DNA from: Lucinisca nassula
Lineage: Eukaryota > Mollusca > Bivalvia > Lucinida > Lucinidae
Direction: 5' to 3'
DNA length: 64,000 nucleotides
Assembly: GCA_963580285.1 (NCBI GenBank)
Contig: OY757010.1
Location: forward strand, 146,802,675 to 146,866,674
Shown here: one piece after another, positions 23,282 to 34,500 of the stretch
How positions within the stretch are numbered: position 1 is the first letter of the stretch
Layout of the letters: each line of letters begins with the position of its first letter
Program-made: the position numbers and the translations under genes
The notes under the pieces: model-generated
Told to the model about the DNA's origin: nothing
The model's database searches: none
Seen by the model: only the letters and a program-made list of their open reading frames with translations

Positions 23282-23638
23282 CTTTAACCTATTGTATACT
23301 GGTGGACTCTCCCATGGGACAAGTCCATCTGTCATATAAGAGGTGTCAGGCCCATTTTTTTTCATTTTTATTCTATTATTGATGGTTTGTAAACCAGGGA
23401 TCGCAGGATCGATCCCGGACTTTTGGATGAGTCTTTTAATAGAGGTCCCATCTCCGTATGACCTTAGCTGTTGATGAGACGTAAAACTCAAACACTCACT
23501 CACTCACTCTATTTTTGATGGAAAATTCTGTTAGTAAATGGTGCCGGCCCTGATCAGATGCCGCATTCTTCTGATCTGGGGTCTCACTGTTTGCCTAGGT
23601 ACCCCTTTAGGGGTTTCCCTGCATGCAATGGGTTAAAG
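23282..23638. mobile_element. MITE (TTTAACCYATTG TIRs), copy 1, hit by SINE1
   Basis: TIRs TTTAACCTATTGTATACTGG and the complement of CTGCATGCAATGGGTTAAAG. Homologous to 33019-33573. It contains an H1 hairpin near its right end (23538-23598) and a SINE1 insertion at 23386-23507. Confidence 0.8.
23386..23507 (+). mobile_element. 5'-truncated SINE1
   Basis: Box B part (GGATCGATCCCGG), SINE1 body and 3' end GACGTAAAACTCAAACAC followed by (TCAC)n. Flanked by TCTATTATTGATGG (23372-23385) and TCTATTTTTGATGG (23508-23521), one mismatch. The homologous MITE at 33.4 kb shows the empty site. Confidence 0.9.
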
Positions 23639-24030
23639 GGTACTCAATAGGATATCAAACCCGTGTGTTGTAGGGCATTATTTCATGTATCCTAAACTGG
23701 CATTCTTCTGGGGAAATGGTGATATTTTCATTTTTTCCTTTGCTTCAACATGGGTTCATTACGAAAACATGCCTGTACATCAAATGCATTGCAAACTTTA
23801 CTGCCACAAAAACAAAAATTTTAAGAAGAAAAATAAGGTTTACTCCTTTAAACCCCAACTTTACTATATAAAGTGGGGTTCAAGGGTGTCAAAATTATAT
23901 AGGCATGTTTTTTGTTATGTGTGGGTGCTTGCACACCTGTGTGGTTTAGCACAATCTTTCATGTGTCCAAAAAACTGACCAATTTTGCTGATTACAATTC
24001 ATGATGTTTTCTGATTTGTATTCTAAACAT
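23639..24030. other. Unassigned; H2-associated short palindrome
   Basis: TAAACCCCAACTTTACTATA followed by TAAAGTGGGGTTCAAG (23850-23885) is the short palindrome that accompanies several H2 hairpins. A segment near 23755-23820 is loosely repeated at 24185-24240. Confidence 0.5.
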
Positions 24031-24085
24031 ATACCCTGGAGGTGCTCCATAGTACTGCCTCATTGAGGTTGTTCTCAAAAGTACC
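24030..24085. repeat. H2 hairpin fragment
   Basis: ACTGCCTCATTGAGGTTGTT with weak outer pairing; a degenerate H2 copy. Confidence 0.5.
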
Positions 24086-24287
24086 AATAAACTGACTTTT
24101 GTGGGCAGATATAAGAACAATAATGAATTTACCCTTGTAAAAGAGTTTTTCTATACAAAATGGGCTTAGCAAATGTGTTTGTTTCATGCATTACAAAAAC
24201 AGGTCTATTCATCTATTCAAACGTATCGAAAATTTTACCACCAAAAATGGAAATTTTAGTTAAAAATATCTGAAATTATTCAAATTT

Positions 24288-24374
24288 CTGCTCAAAACAT
24301 AGATTGTGGATACTCATTAAAAAAGCCTCAATGAGGCGGTTCAAACTGACACCCACAATCTATGTGTTTCAGCA
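24288..24374. repeat. H2 hairpin repeat
   Basis: CTGCTCAAAACATAGATTGT pairs with ACAATCTATGTGTTTCAGCAG around GCCTCAATGAGGCGG. The accompanying short palindrome (TAAACCCC...GGGGTTTA) follows at 24408-24440. Confidence 0.85.
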
Positions 24375-24440
24375 GAAATAAGGAAAATAATATATACCCC
24401 TGTAAACCCCAGTTTTACTATATAAACATGGGGTTTAAGG

Positions 24441-24888
24441 CAGTCAAAATTATAAAGTCAAATTTATAGAGGGCCTTGTGGAAGATTGGTTTTACCAAAC
24501 AAGCTACCCTCTTTAAATAAAGAAATTACTTACTTACTTACTTTTGTGGTGTGGACTTCTTAATGTAATGCTACAGTTAAGCATTTACAGGGTTTAAAAG
24601 ACGTCGTGACAGTTTGCATAAAGCTGAAGTGCTCATTCTGTCATTTTCTTTTAATACAAATATCTTAATTGAATATTAAGCTTTCCAAGATTATTTCATA
24701 CATAATACATGTATATGAAATGTTGCTTTCATACAAATTTAGTAGTTTTTGTCTCACAGTGTTTATGATTTCAAGACTACTCTAGAAATCCTATAAATTT
24801 GGACACATTCAGAATTGCTGTAATTCTCCTAAAAATTTAGCAAATTTGTTTCGCAAGCCAGCAAGGAGTCCAAAAAGTGCTAACGGAA
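24441..24888. other. Unassigned
   Basis: No gene was found. A short TTAC repeat (24523-24543) is present. Confidence 0.4.
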
Positions 24889-24952
24889 TGGCAAACAGTG
24901 TAGACACTGATCAGACTGGAGTCTGACTTGGGTCTGCACTATTTGTGTAGGC
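24889..24952. repeat. H1 hairpin repeat, variant loop
   Basis: GCAAACAGTGTAGACACTGA, then the loop stem CAGACTGGAGTCTG, then GGGTCTGCACTATTTG. The loop sequence differs from most H1 copies but is still self-complementary. Confidence 0.75.
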
Positions 24953-25019
24953 CTGTCTGTCCAAATACTTAGGCTCAACACGGTAGTTTAAAAGTCTTCT
25001 AACATTTTTCTTTCAACAG

Positions 25020-25094
25020 TTTCCACTTCTAACAATTCTGATTTGCATATGTAGTGACCAGATTCTTCAAGTCAAAGCCCAACAGGATATACAG
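25020..25094 (+). other. Exon-like segment of unknown gene (75 nt)
   Basis: A pyrimidine-rich acceptor (TTTTTCTTTCAACAG) and donor GTATGT bound a 75-nt stretch open in exactly one frame (25 codons, phase 0). The peptide is hydrophobic and then Q/D-rich and was not recognised. No partner exon was found. Chance occurrence is quite possible. Confidence 0.15.
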
Positions 25095-25405
25095 GTATGT
25101 ATACTTGTGCAAAAATTTTCTGCTCAGCAGTACATTTTGGCCAGGCATTCTTATCTGATTTGAACACATCTGTGTCTAGCACTTTTAATGTTAAAGAACA
25201 TATACAGTCAAACTTCAATGGCTCAAACACCTTTGGGACCATGAGCATTTGTTTGAGATAGGGATAGTTTCAGCCGCTGAAGTTGAACCATAGCACTAGG
25301 TTTGGAGGAAGATTCCATTTGGTACACAATGGGTTTACAAGCCATCTATGTTCGAGTTCCTAAAGTTTCACTGTATATGCGTACAATGTTGCCTTATTAC
25401 AACCA

Positions 25406-25576
25406 TCAATACATGTCTTCATGATAGTCAGTGTGAGGCTGTAGCCCTCGTTCTATTAATGATTTCTTCTTCTTTTCTTCCTCCTCTTGTTTCTGTATTT
25501 GTTCATCCCTCTGCATTTCCAGAATTTCATCTATTGGCACTTGCTCTAAATTATGGTTGTCTTCATTTGTGAGATC
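25406..25576 (-). CDS. LSM1: LSM1 terminal coding exon 4
   Basis: It encodes residues 78-133 and the TGA at 25408-25406. The acceptor is GTTTTGACAG. The peptide contains [14 protein letters not shown], a run of E and K, then SLIERGL. This has the same order as the human LSM1 tail. The last residues (HTDYHEDMY) are lineage-specific but acidic, as in the family. No clear AATAAA was seen in the next kilobase on this strand. ATTAAA variants occur near 25187 and 24652, but neither can be assigned. Confidence 0.93.
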   Translation of the reverse strand, partial: DLTNEDNHNLEQVPIDEILEMQRDEQIQKQEEEEKKKKSLIERGLQPHTDYHEDMY

Positions 25577-28500
25577 CTGTCAAAACACATGATTTGGAAA
25601 TATACTTAATCCATACATTACGATAACACACCCATGCGACATAATGCTATTTTCACATCTCCCAAATGGCCACTTTTCTGACAAAAATCTGTGATATTTT
25701 ACTTACTTATACTGCAAACATAGGTTGCGGGAGCTCATTAGAACTGCCTCGTTGAGGCGGTTCTAACGAGTACCCACAACCTATGTATTGGAGCAAAAAT
25801 AAGAAAAATAATGTATACCCCCGTAAACCCCAATTTTCTTTATATAAAGTGTGGTTTAGGTGGGTGTTCATTTCATGGACTTGTCCATGTGATGAAATGC
25901 ATTTCCTGGCAATTGTCGTCTGTTTTGACACTGCTGGTTACTTTAAAATTCCTTTTTTGCAAACACTGTGGACCCAAATCAGACTGCTCCCCTAATAGCA
26001 GTCTGGTTTGGGTCCACACTGTTTGCCTGTATGCAAAAGTATTTTTAAAAAGTTTGCAAAGAAATTCAACAGTCAACATAAGCAGTCGACAGATGTAGTT
26101 TTTCCAGGCGTCTTAAGGGTTACGGGAAACCAAAGAAACAGAAATGGTCGGTATTTCTTGATAACTGAAAAAACGTTTTTGTCAATTCTCCATGAAAACC
26201 TATGATGTGGGTATTCATTAGAACTGCCTCTGAATACCCACAATGTAGGCTGATATGGAAAATCAACCTCAAGTTATAACCAAATACCCACCTTATATAG
26301 ATCTGTTGCTATGCAACTGTAAACAACTAGGAGTCAGTTGTTTAAAGCATTGTTAGCTTAATTAATACAAGGAAAGCAGTCTTGAGCGACAGCCAAATCC
26401 TCGCAGCACTTTAATATTAAGGCTCAACCTTGTGACCTTCCCCTGTGACCTTGACCTTGAGTTAGAATGGTTTATTTATGGGTTCTGCACTGCACATCAG
26501 CTCACTGAGAGGAATAGTTCACCAATGTTTAATGAAAATCCTTCTAGGGGTAAAGGAGATATAAAACGGACACAAAATTCAAAGTTTCAAGGCTGTGACC
26601 ACCTGTGACAATGATCTTGGGTTGGCATGGTTTATTTACTGTTTCTGCACATCAGCTCACTGAGGGTGATATTTCACCAAAGTTTAATGAAAATCATTCC
26701 AGGGGTGAAGGAGATTTGAAATTGACAGAAAATTCGAAGTTTCAAACTCGTGACCTTCACCTTGACATTGACCTTGAGTTGGCATGGTTTATTTGCAGGT
26801 TCTGCACATCAGCTCACTGAGAGGGATATTTCACCAAAGTTTAATGAAAATCCTTTCAGGGGTAAACAGATATGGAACGAACACAAAACTCGGAGTTTCA
26901 AACTTGTGACATTCACCTGTGGCATTGAGATGACATGGTTTTAAAGGGTTCTGCACATCAGCTCACTGATGGGGCATATTTGATTGAAGTTTAATGGAAA
27001 TCCTTCCAGGGGTAAAGAAGATATGGAAAGGACACAAAAATTCAAAGTTACAAACTCGTGACCTTCAACTGTGACATTGACCTTGAGTTGGCATGGTTTT
27101 TAATGTGTTCTGTGGATCAGCTGACTGAAGGAAATATTTGACCGAAGTTTAATTAAAATCCTTCCAGGGGTAAAGGGGATATGGAACAGGCATAAAATCC
27201 AAAGTTTCAAACCCATGACCTTCCAATGTGACCTTGACCTGGAGTCGACATGGCTCATTTATTGGTTGTGCCCATCACCTCAATGAGGGAGACATTTGAC
27301 CAAAGTGTAATGAAAATCCTTTGACAGGTAAAGGAGATATGGAACGGACACAAAATTCAAAGTTTCAAACTCATGATCTTCAAATGTGACCTTGACCTGG
27401 AGTCGGCATGATTCATTTATAGGCTCTGCACATGAGCTCACTGAAGGAGATAATTGACCAAAGTTTAATGAAAATCCTTTGAGGGGTAAAGGAAATACAG
27501 ACACAAAATTCAAAGTTTTAAACTCATGACCTTCAAATGTGACCTTGACCTTGAGTAGGGTCATCAGCTCACTTAAAAGAATATTTGACAAAAGTTTAAT
27601 AAATGATTATAGCAGGTAAGGATAGAGGAGGAATGTTGTTATTTGTTCAGATTCTAAACTTCCATTCATTTTCCTCTGTCTCCTGTCCTTCTTTTTTTTT
27701 CTCCTCTGCTGTATTTTTCTTTATCTTTTCTCTCATTCTCTGGGAAACAACACTCCAAAATAATCAATCAATCTGCGATATACAGTTGGAAAGGGTATCA
27801 TCACATAATGTCACTTTTCATTGGTTAGTATTCGGTTCCACGCAGGTCACTGTGCTTGCCATTTTAGGCAAATAGAACACATTTTGACAAAGCAAGTGAA
27901 TAAATGCAATAAAACTGTATCGCCAAATAACAATTAGTTATCCCTCATTTTGATCACACCAGCTGTAGGCACTTGTATTCATCCAATGTTCACAATAAGA
28001 ACATACACTTGAAAGTATCAGAACGAGGAACACAGAATTTTGAAAGTAAAGTTCCACACCATGTCGTTATAGCAAATGCTGTTGTTTGGGGCCAAAGCAG
28101 AACCCCTGTTAATTAAACAATGCTGCCATATCCAAACTAGAATGTTAAGATAATACATGTATAAATATAGGGTAATGATCATATTATGGTCAAAAAAGGT
28201 CATGGAAAATGACTGTTTTATGGTCATTCTTTTTTTCTTTTAATCTATATATTTTTGGGATCCATCTTTCAACTGTGTTTATTATACCTCTGTTAGCCCT
28301 CGCGTATATATGATACAGGAGAAAAATGGGTTTACGTACAGTGGTATACATTACGTTAGTTTTGCTCAAAAACATGTGTGGTACTCATTAGAACTGCCTC
28401 GATGTTATGAATGATTTCTATGTTTTGAGCAGAAACTAGAGGCCCTGTTGCTCACCTGGATGGTGGCCATCATGTCCATCAGATCACATAGCCTATCTGC

Positions 28501-31500
28501 AGGTTGCCTTGATGCATCTGATTATGTTTCTGAACAGCTCAATCCAATTTATGATTCAGGAAGAGATAATGTTAGTGCAGGAAGGGGGTTGTATAGTTTG
28601 GCAGGGCAGAGCTATCGTTTGTACCTGCCTTTGGAATACTGTATTAAAATAGAAATGCGTCAGCACAACACAGATGCCCCTGCCCAGGGGACCACCTCAC
28701 TCAGAAAAAAAAACACACCAAAAAAACAAACATGTTGCAACAACAGTGCCCTTCAGGTAATAGGCATAGGTGAGGGTTTTGCCACTTAAACCTTGGAACA
28801 AATATCTATTATCATACCAAATAAGAACCCAATGCATCATATGGTTAAAACTTTAACATTAAAAATTTCCTAGTCTGTGACTTTGACCATGAGTCATGAC
28901 AGGGATGGGGTACTGCTGAATAAAACTTTAGACCTGTATCTATTTGAATCACCATACCAAATATGAAGCAAATCCACCATATGGTCTGGAAAATATGAGC
29001 TCTAAAAAAAAACTTAAACATCAAAAATTTCTAAGTTTGTAATCTTGAACTTGGTCATGGAGGTGGAGGTGTGGCTGAATTAAATTTTGGACTTTAGGTG
29101 GAGATACCCAAAATGCGAAAATATAACAATGGACAGACAGATGGACAGGCGAAGGAGAGCAGGCCATGGTATAAGCTGACCTGGATCTCTACTCCAGGTG
29201 AGAGCTCTAATAAGGAAAATAATTTTCATCTGAACAAGATGTGTTTGTTAAACCGGAATATGTGCCTGGGCATGGTCATTTTTTCTTCGAAGTTGGTCAC
29301 AGGTCAACATCAAGGTCACAGGGCAAGATTTTTTGTTTGAGTAGGAATACATTGTTACAAGGAACCTACATGCTCAATATAAAGATTCAAACACAAACTG
29401 TTCAAAAGTTATGACCAATAATAATTTTATCTTTAAAATAGGTCAATTTTTTATATGGGCAGGCAGTCCTTGTCACAAGGAACCTACATGCAAAATATGA
29501 AGGCTCTATCTCAAACTGTTCCAAAGTTATGGCCAATTTTATTTTTTCTTTTAAGTATGTCAAGGGTCAAGGTCACAGGTCAAAATTTTTGTATGGACGT
29601 GAAGCCCTTGTCACAAGGAACCTACATTGTACATGCAAAATATGAAGGCTCTATCTCAAACAGTTCAAAAGAAATGACCAACATTAAAGTTCTCCACGTA
29701 CAAACCAACAATTTTTTCTTTAATGTAGGTCATGGGTCAAGGTCGCAGGTCATTTGTTTTGTATGTTTGGAAAACCCTTGTTACTAGAAACCTATGTGCC
29801 AAATATGAAGGGTCTATCTCAAACGGTTAAAAAATTATGGCCAGCATTAAAGTTGTCCATTTACCAACCAACAAACAGCCAGGGCAAAAACAATATCTTC
29901 CCGCTATCGCTACCGGGGACATGTTTAGTTTGAGAGATATGAAGTGGGTTTATTTGAGTTTAACACCTTGGGCAACACTGTTTAGATAATATCAAAACAG
30001 TCAGTTCACCTGATGACAATTTTCCTGGGCAGGCTTAAACGTGAGCGGTAAAGTGCACATTCTTTCACGAGAATCTGGCAACTTCATGAATCAGCGAAAC
30101 AAGAACAGATTTCATGATCAAACTCCAAGAAAGAATCTTGCTGACACGTTAGGTATCAAACCCATACCCTCCTGATCACCAGTCACATGTGCAACCAACT
30201 GAGCTAGCGAGGCCAGCTTCAGAGATATGAAAGATGCCATGGTAGCATGCAGATGTGTTATTGTAATCACTGTCCGAATATCTCCTAACAGTTTCTGCAG
30301 CAACTTACTATTTCTCCAAGAAGGACTACATTCTCTCCCCTTACTATAAAAATTCCTCGTGGAATATCACCATACTTCTTTCCGACATGTATTCTTTCGA
30401 TTGTTCTGTGTAACACAAGATTTGCTGTAGAAGAAAGGATACAATCTTACAGATACACTTTGACATCATGCATGTACACCACAACCTCATTATAACACAG
30501 TTCATTATAACATGGTTATGGATATAACACAGTTTCAACTTTCAAGATGGATCCCAAAATGTATAGATTATATAGAAAAATGACCATTTAAATTTGACCA
30601 TAAGTGGTCATTTTTCTATATAATATATACACTTTTATTTGAATATAACATGCTTTGGACCCCATTTATAGTGTTTTAAAGAGGTTTTGATGTAACAACA
30701 TTGTCCATCTTTGGTTTTGGTTTAATGGCCCTTTCAAGATTATTTCACTTATTTTGAGCCTATCATTAATCAAAAGTGGATGAAAACTGGAGTACCTGGA
30801 GGAAAACAACCAGACCTTCCATTGCAGAACTTGAGTCTCACATATGGCCCTAGCAAGGCATGAACCACAGCAGTGAGAGACCTAATGATTAAGTCAGCTC
30901 TCTTACCCATTAGGCCATGGAGGCCCATCAACATTGTCCACAATAATATGCTATAAAAGTTTTTAGAGACAGATAAAAATGTATATAGACAATTATGTAG
31001 AGATACATGTATATACATCCTTGGGGCCATTGTACATGTACCTACAACATGGTGTATTTGAATGGCTCCAACAAAGACAAGAAGAAGCCATCTGATCAGG
31101 ATCTACACTGTCATTCAGTCTGAATTTAAACAAATAAATTACATAAGTAATTTGATTGGTTGAAATTTAAATTGGCATGGCTAAATTAATTTATGCAACG
31201 GGATAAAGGTTAAACAAATTTTCATGGTTTGAAAGGTGTTTGAGCCATTGATAATGAGCAATTGATGATCGACTGTACATCTTTAATGGAGAATTAAGAA
31301 AAAATCCATCAAATTATCAAGTCTGTATAGCGAACACCCCTGTAAGCCCCACTTTATATTGTGAAAACTGGGCTTTATTTGTTTGGAATGATGTTTCATG
31401 TCCCTGTAAACACTATTAAGGTAATATTGGCGACAAAGCTTCAAATTTTGTGTGACTTTTAAGTTTTATCTGACATTGACATGAAATGACATCTTGAGCC

Positions 31501-34500
31501 TTGCCACCCAAACAAACCAAAAGGGTTTATATATGGACTGTCCAACTTGCAACACTTTGCCAGGGCAGGCTTAAGGGGTTCAACAGTACCGGTACTCATG
31601 TGCAGTCGGTTTCAGCTCTGCGTGGAAGCATCATGCAGCACAATCTATTTCTTCGAGCCCCAGTTGGCTTTATAGTGGTATACTATTTATACCTTATATC
31701 TGCTCTGAGAAACTGGTTGTGGGTACTCATCAGAACAGCCTCATTGAGGCAGTTCTAACAAGCACTCACAACCTCAGAATCTTTGGAGTAGAATTAAGAA
31801 AATACTATAAATTTGTATCAGAAAAGTAACCATTCTGGAGATACTTCAATGAATGCAATGACTCAAACAACATCAGTGATGTCAAGATAAATAATATTTC
31901 ATTAAATAAGCAGGACAGGAAAGCTGACTTATCTGCTTACTTAGTGCAATATCCACCACCAAGCCTCCTCAACTATCAGGGCTCACAAACAAAGCCAACC
32001 TTTGGCATCATTAAACATGATTAATCTGTTCAAGACTGCTAATTATCCAGCTTTATCATATGACATCGCATCTCATGATCTGAGAATGTAATAATGCCAT
32101 GTAACAAATCTGATAATGCACTAGTCGATTAGATATGAAAATTAGTTAGATACACCCCGTAACGTTACATGTACGACGCCCCTAATGACATCACATTTAC
32201 ATTGTACTAATGACGGAATATTGCCATTTCTGTTAAACAGTCGTGAATAAAATGTGTTTAAAATGTCATATTATTAATAGAATCTTGCATTCATGCTCAT
32301 GTAAGATACTCTATTTATTTTATCACTATTATACATATGATATTAACCCTTTTTGAACTGAATGGAATCTTTATAAATTTAGCAGATGTTCATTAAAAAA
32401 TTAATGCGTGTCATGTTGATTAATTTTTAGCAATAAATTTTGAAAATGACTACACTCTTAGCAAACAATGTATATCCTGATCATAGCAATCAGATGCCGC
32501 ATTTTGTGGTGCCTGCTGAGGGTCTGCACTGTTTGTCACAGTCCTAATTGGGGGTTCCCTGTTAAACTGCTGAACAGGACAACCACTACCTTCGCAAACA
32601 GTGTAGATCTGAAGAAGCCATCTGATCAGACTCTACACGGTTTGTCATGCAGTTTGTGAATTTAACAAACACATTAAATCAAGTAATTTGACTGACTGAT
32701 AGTCAGTAAAGAGTGTGGCTAAATTAATTTATCTGCAGGATATGGGTTAAACTGGGTTACAAAATGTGATCTAACTGTAACTCACCAAACTGGTCAATGC
32801 TGCGTAATATCCCTATGAGAGTTCTGCCATCACGTAAAACAACCAGTAATTTTTCTGTAAGAAAAGTTTCATCCTCCATTATAATTATAGCTGAGACTGT
32901 GCACATGAAATAGTACATCTTGGCAGATGTAATCAAAGCAGTGACATACTGCTGCGTTGATTGTTTTGGCCTTGAACAGAGAATTGGACTGTTTCACTTA
33001 ACCCTTAAGCTTCCATACTTTAACCCATTGTATACTAGTGGACTCGTTGATTGCTATATGTTGATTTTGTTTGTTTGATTTGAGGTTTAACATCCCATCA
33101 ACACTGAACAGGTCATTTTGGAGACGTTGCTTCCAATTTTGTGGGACTTTTACCTGACATTGAGATGAAATGACATCTCAAGCGCTGTTGCCCAATGAAA
33201 CCAATAGGATTTATAAGCATGGACGGTCTGACTCGCACCGCTTTGCCTGGGCAAGCTTAGATCCTCTAAGCAGTTTACCAGTACTCGTGTGCGGGTTGGT
33301 TTCAGCTCTGCGTGGAAGCATCATGCAGCCCATCTATTTCTTCAAGCCCCAATGGGCGGGGGCGTTGCTATATGTTGGACAAGTCCATTTGACATATAAT
33401 GGGTGCCAGGCATATACGTTTTCATTTTTATTCTATTTTTGGCGGAAAATTCTGTTAGCAAATAGAGCAGGCCCTGATCAGATGTCACGTTCTGCCGTGC
33501 TTTATCTGGGCGTACACTGTTTGCCAACGTACATGTACCCCTTAAGGTTTTCCTGCATGCAATTTGGGTTAAGCAAACTGTTTTGACCCAGATCAGATGT
33601 CTGATCCAGAACTTAACAGTTTGTCATTGTCCCAGCACATGTGCCAAGTCTATGTATACAATAAGCATTCTTTCACCACCCTATGACTTCACAATGACAA
33701 GAATGCACAGCTATTTTCTATAAATAAATAAGTAGGCATTACCTGGATTTCCTACAAATCAGTGATAGTCACATGGACATGATCAGCACTTAAGGGGAAT
33801 GGGAACACCTGGCAGAGTTTTCCGCCATTTTGCAAAGGGAAACAACTTTCAGGACTTCCTGTATGCTTTACTGTAAGCCCTTTCTCACTGTAAAGGGATC
33901 TAATTTAAAAGGAAAGAATTTGATTCTTTCCTTTAAGAGTTGACCCCTATAGACATGGGAGACAAAAATAGTTATGCAGGAGTTGCCTCCCCTAAAGGTG
34001 TATCCATTCCCCTTAAAGGCATTTAGTCTTGATTATTGAGGACTATCACTTCAATACAAAATATTATGTAGCCCACATTGTTGACTCAAGAGAAGTCCTC
34101 TGTCTTCAGCAGGTAAGGGGCCTCCTTGGGGAAAATCAATAGTTTACTTACTGTTGACTAGAGTGTACAATATTGATTTTCCCCTTAAGTGCCTCAGTCA
34201 GGAGATTCAACAAGAGCTATAAATCACTTTATTATGGGCTGCCTTTGATCTGCTATAGACAGTATACCACAGGAGGCAATAAAACAATTATGAACACATT
34301 ATGTGTCCTACTCCTACTGTTACAAACTTTTTTTACATGCTCAACTCATTTAAGAATGAATTTTGTCCTGCTCATAAATTTCAAAATGTCAACAAGTCGT
34401 CTGCTGAGTGCAATAAGGGTGTAACTGACATTTTGGCCAAAATAGTTTTTTTTTGCATAAATGGTGCTTTAGGACTTGACACACTTGGTAAATAAGTTCT

